64,000 nucleotides of DNA, taken from contig NC_085052.1 in assembly GCF_963662255.1 (NCBI RefSeq), forward strand, positions 16,901,151 through 16,965,150, given 5' to 3'. The stretch comes from Cinclus cinclus (taxonomy: Eukaryota; Chordata; Aves; Passeriformes; Cinclidae). A program made the translations under genes and the position numbers. The notes beneath the pieces were generated by a model. The model ran no database searches, was not told where the DNA came from, and was given only the letters and a program-made list of their open reading frames with translations. Of the stretch, positions 56,243 to 64,000 are shown one piece after another; the stretch's first letter is position 1, and the number at the start of each line of letters is the position of its first letter.

Positions 56243-59200
56243 CTGCAGAAGAAGTCAACCCATTACTCTCGGAAATCTCAGTAAAATATTCAGTAACTTC
56301 ATCCATTAACTACTCCTGTAAAAGACCACTGAAAAGAGCCCACCTGGAACAAAAAGCCTTAACTTTTTTCAGAGCTGGACTACCTTCTCATTATCACTAG
56401 ACTCAATGATGAAAGAACAGAACAAAATAAAGAACTCTGTCTGTCCTCTCCTTCTTTTGAGGACTAATGCTGACACTCTGAGAGCCTGACAACACAGTAA
56501 TTTCCAATGTCTCTCAGCATGGCTTCTCTTAATTGGATCATTTTATTTTAAGCTATAAGAGATGCTTCTGTATTTGAAGTGAACCTCATTGAAAAAACCC
56601 AAACCCTCAGTTATTCAAAGGTAAAGACTCATCAGAAATGTCAGTGTTAGCAGGAAGACAGTTCTGACTGTACTGCTCAGCCATATATACACCATTTTGC
56701 TATTAAAACATCAAAAGATACAGCAGTTACAGAGAAATGCTTAGAGAAGTCAGGGCAAACTTTTGGCAATGAAGGAAATAGGGTTTAACCTACTTATAGC
56801 TGCATTTTTAAGCAGCTGGGATGTTTTGTTGGGATACTAAAACTGGAGAGATGGACTAATTTCTTTGCTTAAAGACTGAAGAGCTCAAAAGTAACTCCCA
56901 TTTGAAAATGTGGGTTTTGCTCTTTCTGAAAGCAGGTAAAATTAGTGATGGTGACTGATAGTAACTACCTCTGGTTAGCCACCATTTGAATGGCAGCTTG
57001 TAACACTCACCTCATGACTTAAGTAATGACTACTCAAGTAGTCTCCTGATGTCTACCTTAGTCAGTGAATTAAGGGTAATGAATTTGTAAAACAGAGGCA
57101 AATTTATTAAGAATTCTAATCTCAAGTTTCTGTTTGCAGCAAAACCATGGTCAAGAGTTTGAATAGTAAAAAATGTGTTGAATTATATACTTACATTAAA
57201 TAACCTAGGGTCCTTTGTATGTGGATGGAATCCCTTCTTTTTACAAGCAGAAACTTCTAGCATGCCAGCATTAGTAAGTCTGAAGATGCCAGTGCTGAAA
57301 AGCAGAACATGAAACTCCTGTTACACACTGTTCCATGGTACACATCCAAGGTTTCACATACAAATTGCTTAGCTTAAAAGAGCAACAGAAAGGTGTTTGG
57401 TGACCTTCAACACACAGGAGTCGCAGATGAGTTGGATTTTTAAAGGTATTTTAAATCAAGGGGAGTTGTATTCCTGTAAAGGAAGAGTCGATGAGGGGGA
57501 AAAAAAGGATCACACTACTGGTACTGTTCCTGTTTGGCAGGTTAGGCCTCTGAGGGGTAAGGCTGGTTGACACAGGAACAGATGCAAACCAGAAACTTAT
57601 ATGTTCTGGATTGCATTTCACCCAGGGCAACTAAAGAGAACAGCCTTTAAACCAGCTGTGTAAATGACTACTGGAATACATCCTCCCCACTCTTGTAGGG
57701 TAATCAGGTAATTGTGTAACACAAAATATTAGAAAATGCACTGCTGCAACTCTTTAGGTATTGAATAAAATTTTACAAAGCCATCCTTCTGTAAAGAAGA
57801 CTGATACCTATTAACTACAGGGCATCACCTGACAACACAAATGTTACAGGGTATCAGCATGAACTGAGAGAGAGGTTTGTGAGAGCAGAAATTTGAAAGG
57901 TAGGCAGATGTGCTCAGGGTTAGAAAGCCTAGTGCTTGTGCCCTTGCCTCTCAGCCTGTGTTCACAGCTCTGCCACCTGAAGGACCCATTTAGGAAGTTA
58001 GGCAACCAGGGCAGGATTCACATCCACTGAGGCAGATATGCACACTCTAAACAATAGAGTTAGCCCTGGAACCCTGAAAAGAACCCTGAATGGCACACTG
58101 AGGACAGTCACAAATTCCTTGAGGTTGGAAGGAACTTCTGAAGACTGCCTGGTCCAGTCCCCCTGCTCTGGCAGAATCACCTTGAGCAGGTTGCCAGGAC
58201 CACGTCCAGTCAGGTTTTGTATATCTCCAAGGAAGCAGACTTCATGACATCTCTGGGAAACCTTTTCCATTAAAGAACCTTCACATTAATATTTGCACTA
58301 TTCTAGTTTTTTTCCAGATACATAGCTTGTAATTTATGAAATATAAAAACAAATCTTTATTATCAAAAAAAGTGATGTTTACACTTCTGCTTTGCAAATT
58401 GCAATTTTCATATCACTCTAGGTAAATAAGCCTAACCTCCCTCCACAGCCTTAAGTAGACAGAATGATGACAGATCTGTGGTAGAGCATTGGCAATGAGT
58501 ACTCCAGAAGAATAGCTCCTGTAATTATTACTTTGTTGAGCTGAATATATTAAAAAAACTAAAATTTGAAATCTGTGTCTGTGGAGGGAGGAGAGAAGCC
58601 AGAAACAATACTGTACATAAAGGCTGACTGAAATGCAAGTCTAGGCAACCTACAGAAAACAAAGTCACAATGTTCACAATGTTCATGCCCTTCATCTGAG
58701 TTGACATGTACCCTTTACATTTGATCCAATTTTATGATGAGAAGCAGGGAAAAATACTGAAATATTACTTACAAAATCAGAACTTACTCATTATGCTTTG
58801 GTGAACAAACAATTGCAATGGCCTCAGGCAACATTAGCTGATAAGAACAATGAGTATGAAGATCAACACTGGATAAGAACGCAGTTTGTGTTGGATGTGT
58901 CTACAAAAAGAAAGGGAAAACTCAACATCATGAAGTATTTCATACAGATCAAAGTCAACATACATTCAAGAAGGAAAAATAATTTTGTACAAGTGAAAGC
59001 ATCAGTACTTCCCCGGGCTGGTTTCTAAAGTTCTTCTTAGCCCAGATTCTGTATTGTTCTATATTGTTCAGCCTGGAGAAAAGAAGGCTTTTCAGGATGA
59101 GATTTATGGAGGCATGTTCACAATCAGATATACAAGCAATTTTCTGATCTTGGGGGGGTGGGGGGAGGGGGCAAAAGAAGCACAAGACAAACTGAAATTA

Positions 59201-62200
59201 CTTAATTGTCCAAAATTCCTAAGAGAAAAATTAATATAAAGTTTAAACAACACAGTACTCCCCTCCCTGACTTTTGAATATGGCATTAGAAAGTAATACA
59301 ATACCCCTAAATCAACGTAAAAAAATGTTGCACCAGCACAAGCAGTCCCATTGTGCCAACAATATGCCCCAGTTGCATTAAGGAGTTCTCTGTGGAGGAT
59401 GTGAGTGTATATTTACATCACTACAGTTTGAATTAAGTAATCAAATTTGTAATACTCCAGTTGTTTCTTTCATTTATTTCTTTTTTTTCCACATAGTATG
59501 TAGAGCCAATATAGGAAAACCAGAATATTTGAGTTATACATACATGGATCCAACCCAAAGTGAGGAGATCATACTGATCCTGAATACCAAATAATTCTTC
59601 CACGTTCTCCATGTCACAGTAGTCTGGTCCTGCAGTTTGCTTTGGCACTATTACATGCGTAATAGTAAATTCATTATGAGTCTGCAAAACAAACCTTGAC
59701 TTAGGGTGGAACAGATTAACTAAGGAATAAATACCAAATCAAAACCTGAAAGATGTCAGCCTGTCAGCTAAAACAAAACAGTACAGCTCCACTGATTCCA
59801 GCTCCACTGACTCCAGTGAAGCCCTAACAACATACTGTACTTAAAAATATGCCGTAGCATTTTATCATGAAAACATATGGGGTAGTATTAGCCAAACACA
59901 AGATTATTGTACTGAAATGCTCTCAGAGATCAGTGTGAAAAGACTGTCCTTTAAAGTAATTAAAAACACATAAAAGACCTTTGAGAAAACTGTCATGATT
60001 TTCTGTAAAACTTGGAACAAGACTAATACTGCTATTCTTTCTCTTCACGTAATTCAAAGACACACGGGATCATCTTTTAAATTCTTTCTGTCAGCATCAG
60101 CCATGACATCTTTCCCTGTTCTCAAAGGACATTAAGTGTTATCTAGGTCAAAGGAAAAAAAAAAAAAAACCAGCCTGAAAATCAGATGTTCTACAGCTTG
60201 ATGGCGGGATTTCTGTTTTGTTGTGCCATTATTAATTTGATGACTCCAGTGGATTCTGGTAGTCTTTATATTTCATTGTCCTGTAACTAAACCTGACTTA
60301 CCTTAGATGAATGCCAGAGAAAGTAATCGAAAAAGCCTGTATTGTCCAGCATGCTGAAAAACTTGCTAGGCTTTACAACAATAGCAGTGTACTTAGATCA
60401 GATGTTTCCCCAATAAAGCAAGCCAACAGTGCTGAAGTGCCCACTCAGGTTATATAATATGAAGTTAATTACATGGAAACCTAACCATTTGTATCTGCTT
60501 TTGTTCTCAAATCAACATCACAGGATAATACAGCACTATCAAGTATGTCTTCCCCATACAAATGTGAGGGTTAAACTGTACCAGTTTTCCACAGAGAATT
60601 CCACATGTCTCTATTCCTCTTACTGTATTTGCCTCTGCCAGCAGCAGAAATTTGTGACAGAGATCCCTGGGCAAAATGACACCTCTGAGTGCTTCGGCCA
60701 ATTGAGCTAACCAAGAAAAAAAAAAAGAAAGGGGGAGAGAGAGAAAAAGGTGTTTACAGCTAACACAACTAATGCAATGAAGATTCCAAAAATAAGGAAA
60801 TATATACAGCATCTTATACTATATTACTACAAGTGGAAGAATTATATGTACCACATCACAGACTTCTAATGAGAATAAATCAACAGCACAAGCACTTTAT
60901 CTAAATTGAAGTTACCAGCCCACAAGATACACTCACTAGCCTGTCCCTGAGGTGACAGTGAGCTGGGACCATCTCCCAGGTTAGGGCTTTCCAGAGGGAA
61001 CCAGTGCAGGTTGTTTCTGTTCCCTTGAAGTCCATGTCTAGATTCAGACTTCATTTCCAAGAACACTGAATCTCAATCCCTATATCCACCCATTGGTACT
61101 CAACCGAAAAACGTGAAACTGTGCAACTCTCCCTCTTAAAATGAAGAAACTACAAGGAACTGCTGTGTTTGCACAAACCTTTTCATGGTTATTTCAGTAT
61201 GGACATCCTCACAGCAAATAAAGACGTATGCAGGTAGATAAAATAAAATAGGGGAAAAAACATAAATGTCTGCACTTACTCTGAACAGCACTTAGAGTAG
61301 CCGCTGGCTTTAAGACCCGTTCTACTGGCGGCGAATGTCCAGCACAGCCAGAGGTGCCGCTTCTCTCTTTTTTCTCCAGCAGCGCCGCAGATAAGGAGCT
61401 GTTCTCTGGCACAGAAACACAAGACAGCATACTTCCATCTATCTGTTCAGACATAACCACACTCTCTTTGATTCTCTGATCTCGAGCTAGTTCTTGCTTC
61501 TTAAGCTGATCCTCAAAGAATTGAAACTGCTCCGATTCGAGCTGCTGCTGCCGCATGTGTGCGATTCGTCTCTTCTCTGCCTCTATTAGTTTTTGGTGCT
61601 CTAATTTCTTCAGAAATTCAGTTTTACATTTGTTCTGAAACATACACAACATAGCGACATTCTCAGAACACCAAAAATACTACCAAAAAAATAAAAAGGA
61701 AGGAAAGGAGCAATCTAGCAGTTCAATAAAACCATGAAATCCTGTCATTAAAAATGAACTCTTTTGGAACCTGGTTACTGAACTGGGAAATACAACTATA
61801 TCCCCAAAGGTAGGATGGAAACCATAGCATTGATGGAGGGAACAGAAAAAGATGTTTCTCTGATGATTTTTCCAAAACACGTTTTTAAGCTATAGATCCT
61901 GTGTTCAGTAACTTCAATCTCAATTCAAATTGGAGCACATTTGTAGCCAAGGAATCTTTTCCACATACTGACATAAGTATCAATTTCATTTTCTTTATAA
62001 GGTGGAATCAGAACGTACCAAAAGCCTATTTGGATCTTTGTAGACAGTTATTAAGTAAATATGGCAGCACATGTATTTCCTAGCACACATTTGCATTACT
62101 TATTTTTAAATGGCCAGCTGATTCTAAAGAATAAATGAAAAGTCATTCATAAGCAGCTCAAGAAATTATTAGATTCCTGTAAAACTGGCATTTTACTGCT

Positions 62201-63871
62201 TAATTTTTTTAAGTTTTATACGGCAGAAAAATATTCATGTCAACATTTAATAATCATATAAAACTTACTTTGTGTTGCATGTATTCTTGATATTCTAAGT
62301 TATATTTTTTTAAAAGATCTCTTTTCAGTTCATCTGTCCGTGGAAATGCAACCTCCTTCAATTTCTTGAGGTGGGATGGGAGAAAAAGATAGGTAAGTTT
62401 ACTTTTCACTTTTTAAAAGAACCACCTGGAAAACAAACTCATCTGTAACACAGATTTTTAACAAATACAAAACAGAACAACAACCTGCTCTTTTCACAGG
62501 AAAAAAAAAAAAGAGGAAATACACACTAAATCATCAGTTTATGAAACTTCTATAGTACATTGGTTTAAATAAAGACATATTGATTTAAATTATTGAAAGG
62601 TGTGACATGGCTACTTCTTATCTCAAGGAAAGATTAGTCCTTTTACTAGGAGTCTATTATCTCTGTCTTATTTAATAGGTGTGTAATGACTAATGTTTTA
62701 GTTGTAGGTGTACTTTTTAAAAAAATGCTAAGGCCAACTTAGACAGTTTCACGTAGGATCATTACATTTTTCTCTGGAACTTCCCAGTCAGAAATATGTC
62801 TGAATATGCCCATTTCCAAGTGGGGGAAAAAAAAAAACATAAAAAGGTTATTTTAAGAGATAGTTATACATGTAACTTTCTGTCACAGACCTGGCAAAAC
62901 AACATTTCTTATAAAACAAAACCAATATCCAATGTTTTCTGCTCATATGAAGGCTACTGCAATATAATTCAGAGGCTGTAGGCAAGGGAGGGAAAGAGAC
63001 TGTGTGCTTAAACCTACTGAGTGCCACAGGTGAAAGCAATGCTAGATGCCCTTTCTCAGTAGGGAGGTGGACCTACTATTGTGGACACAGTCAGAACTTT
63101 GGCATGATGTTCACAATGTTAAACATTCAGTTTAACAGTAGAGAAAGCAAACAAATAATGGGGGCATGAAGCAAGAGACACTCATGGTCCTACTAGCAAT
63201 TCTCACTGGGCAATTCCAGCTGTTTCAAATTCAGTATAAGGCTATACTTAAAACTTAAAATTTATTTAGGATTTATTTCCTAGAGGGGGGAAGAAACAAG
63301 TAAAACTATTTTGTATAGAAGAGGAGGGAAAAATATGGTAAAAAATAAGTAAATACATATTTGGTAATAAAGAAAAAAATATACTTTACTTATTTAGCAG
63401 AGTAAGCAAATACTGCACAGGCATCAGTAATGCCACACATTTCTCCTTCTGTTTGCAATAGTTGGTTTGGACCATTGTCCATTCACATAATTGGGACCAG
63501 AATCAAACTAAGTGCTGTTAACATGAGCATTTTTAATATGTAAACTTTCAGAAATAGATGTACACCTGAGCTCTCAACAACCTACCAACTTACTCAGAGA
63601 CCATTCTCATTCACATCTCAGATTAATAATTTGTTTTCCAAAATAAAACATGTAATGGAGAAAAGTATCAGAAACTGAAGTTGTGGTGGCTGCTATGGGT
63701 GCTCTGGGGAAAAATAAGTTATGGTCTATGTGTGCTGGGAAAACAAAGAGGTTCTGAGTAAAGTATTTCATAAGACCAGGAAACCATAACCCTACCTTAA
63801 TAATATCTTGTTTTTCTGGTACTGCACATTGGTGATAGTCTCGGTGACTGGGCAGCTTTTCTACAAACAAC
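56186..63871 (-). CDS. STAMBPL1: STAMBPL1 (AMSH-LP) JAMM deubiquitinase, 3' eight coding exons
   Basis: Join on the minus strand: 63871-63796, 62364-62269, 61634-61280, 60706-60582, 59681-59544, 58900-58788, 57294-57195, 56242-56186; 1060 nt, 352 residues plus stop. The human protein has 436 residues, so about 84 N-terminal residues (start of the MIT-like region) lie beyond the right edge. Seen in order: the end of the N-terminal helical domain ([12 protein letters not shown]), a charged coiled coil, a STAM-binding-like motif (PPVERVLKP) and the MPN+/JAMM catalytic domain with Glu in [14 protein letters not shown], and SSVD. These zinc ligands and the catalytic glutamate are intact, so the product should cleave Lys63-linked ubiquitin chains, acting at endosomes as known for the family. 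It converges on ACTA2. Confidence 0.97.
57195..57294 (-). CDS. STAMBPL1: STAMBPL1 exon (JAMM domain C-terminal part)
   Basis: 100 nt, encoding [20 protein letters not shown] and [14 protein letters not shown]. The donor gtaagt follows AAT; a GT ten bases earlier (57204) would break the frame with the last exon. The 1.5-kb intron upstream contains a CR1 fragment. Confidence 0.95.
58105..58275 (-). mobile_element. CR1-type LINE fragment (3' end, decayed)
   Basis: Reads on the plus strand as the reverse complement of a CR1 3' region: GAGGTTGGAAGGAACTTCTG, then GGTCCAGTCCCCCTGCTC, then TTGAGCAGGTTGCCAGGACC, then TTTTGTATATCTCCAAGGA and TCTCTGGGAAACC. CR1 is the dominant retroposon of birds and many reptiles. 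It is truncated, without the terminal 8-bp repeats, and lies in a STAMBPL1 intron. Confidence 0.85.
58788..58900 (-). CDS. STAMBPL1: STAMBPL1 exon (JAMM zinc site)
   Basis: 113 nt. It begins [20 protein letters not shown]: with the preceding exon this gives HTH and the downstream SSVD aspartate ligand. It continues [17 protein letters not shown] and ends two bases into the next codon. The acceptor is tttttgtag; the donor is gtaagt. Confidence 0.97.
59544..59681 (-). CDS. STAMBPL1: STAMBPL1 exon (JAMM core)
   Basis: 138 nt, phase 0 at both ends. It begins [20 protein letters not shown] and ends LLTLGWIH, the final His being the first zinc ligand of the JAMM HxH pair. The acceptor is ttgcag and the donor gtatgt. 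Confidence 0.97.
60582..60706 (-). CDS. STAMBPL1: STAMBPL1 exon (start of JAMM domain, catalytic Glu)
   Basis: 125 nt. It encodes [20 protein letters not shown] and [16 protein letters not shown]; the Glu of GIETCG is the catalytic glutamate of the JAMM fold. The acceptor is ggttag and the donor gtacag. Confidence 0.96.
61280..61634 (-). CDS. STAMBPL1: STAMBPL1 exon (coiled coil and STAM-binding-like motif)
   Basis: 355 nt: 118 codons plus one base. It starts [20 protein letters not shown], a charged coiled coil rich in Gln and Glu, then a variable Ser-rich linker ([14 protein letters not shown]), then [17 protein letters not shown]. The linker differs most from human, as expected for an unstructured region. 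Confidence 0.96.
62269..62364 (-). CDS. STAMBPL1: STAMBPL1 exon (linker helix)
   Basis: 96 nt, phase 0 at both ends; [20 protein letters not shown] then [12 protein letters not shown]. The acceptor follows a strong pyrimidine tract and ends ctcaag; the donor is gtaagt. No ORF scan would show it because it lacks a start codon in frame. Confidence 0.95.
63796..63871 (-). CDS. STAMBPL1: STAMBPL1 exon (end of N-terminal helical domain)
   Basis: 76 nt. It begins with the third base of a split codon, then [20 protein letters not shown] up to IIK at donor gtaggg. The acceptor is ttttctag. Upstream exons are outside the window; the last 129 bases of the window look intronic. Confidence 0.95.
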
Positions 63872-64000
63872 CTAGAAAATTAAACATGTTTGTGTTTGCC
63901 TTAGTAGTCAGAGGAATATCCATAATAGCTTTCATGTTGGCAGAAAAATCAGTTTCATATAACTGTTAAACACTGAATTCCAGATTACTTGGACCCAGGT

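Noticed and set aside
57204..57205. Alternative donor (GT) for the penultimate STAMBPL1 exon
   Set aside because: It would break the reading frame with the last exon; the gtaagt at 57194 keeps the frame and restores the PRLFN sequence.

Overview
The window is ordinary vertebrate nuclear DNA: multi-exon genes with GT-AG introns, low gene density, CpG islands, microsatellites and a decayed CR1-type retroposon. Compact introns and the CR1 trace point to a sauropsid, most likely a bird; this is an inference, and the species cannot be named from the sequence. I reconstructed three protein-coding genes exon by exon. Every junction keeps the reading frame, and the order matches the conserved vertebrate FAS - ACTA2 - STAMBPL1 block (human 10q23) on the opposite strand.

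Layout: 1-16.8 kb holds no supportable gene and is intergenic sequence downstream of FAS, with an A-rich tract at 2.55 kb and a GC-rich island carrying a 21-bp minisatellite at 12.4-13.0 kb. FAS (death receptor CD95/TNFRSF6) lies on the minus strand, with its ATG at 30335 and stop at 17675: nine coding exons, 364 residues. Intron 1 (23.5-30.3 kb) holds a possible solo LTR and a 600-bp TGTGC-type satellite. The FAS CpG-island promoter occupies about 29.85-30.7 kb. The interval 30.7-44.7 kb separates the two divergent promoters and has no convincing gene.

ACTA2 (smooth-muscle alpha-actin) lies on the plus strand: TATA/CArG promoter at 44.66-44.89 kb, non-coding exon 1 ending at 44933, eight coding exons from 47506 to 54129, exactly 377 codons plus stop. 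STAMBPL1 (AMSH-LP, a JAMM-type Lys63-deubiquitinase) lies on the minus strand and converges on ACTA2. Its last eight coding exons (352 residues) run from 63871 to 56186; the N-terminal ~84 residues lie beyond the right edge.

The three genes do not form a pathway. FAS signals apoptosis at the plasma membrane, ACTA2 is a contractile filament protein, and STAMBPL1 trims ubiquitin chains at endosomes. No undescribed system is evident. The points most worth checking are a complete first cysteine-rich module in this FAS, a lysine in the STAM-binding-like motif of STAMBPL1 that I recall as threonine in human, intronic CArG boxes in ACTA2, a pentanucleotide array in the FAS proximal promoter, and the possible LTR in FAS intron 1.
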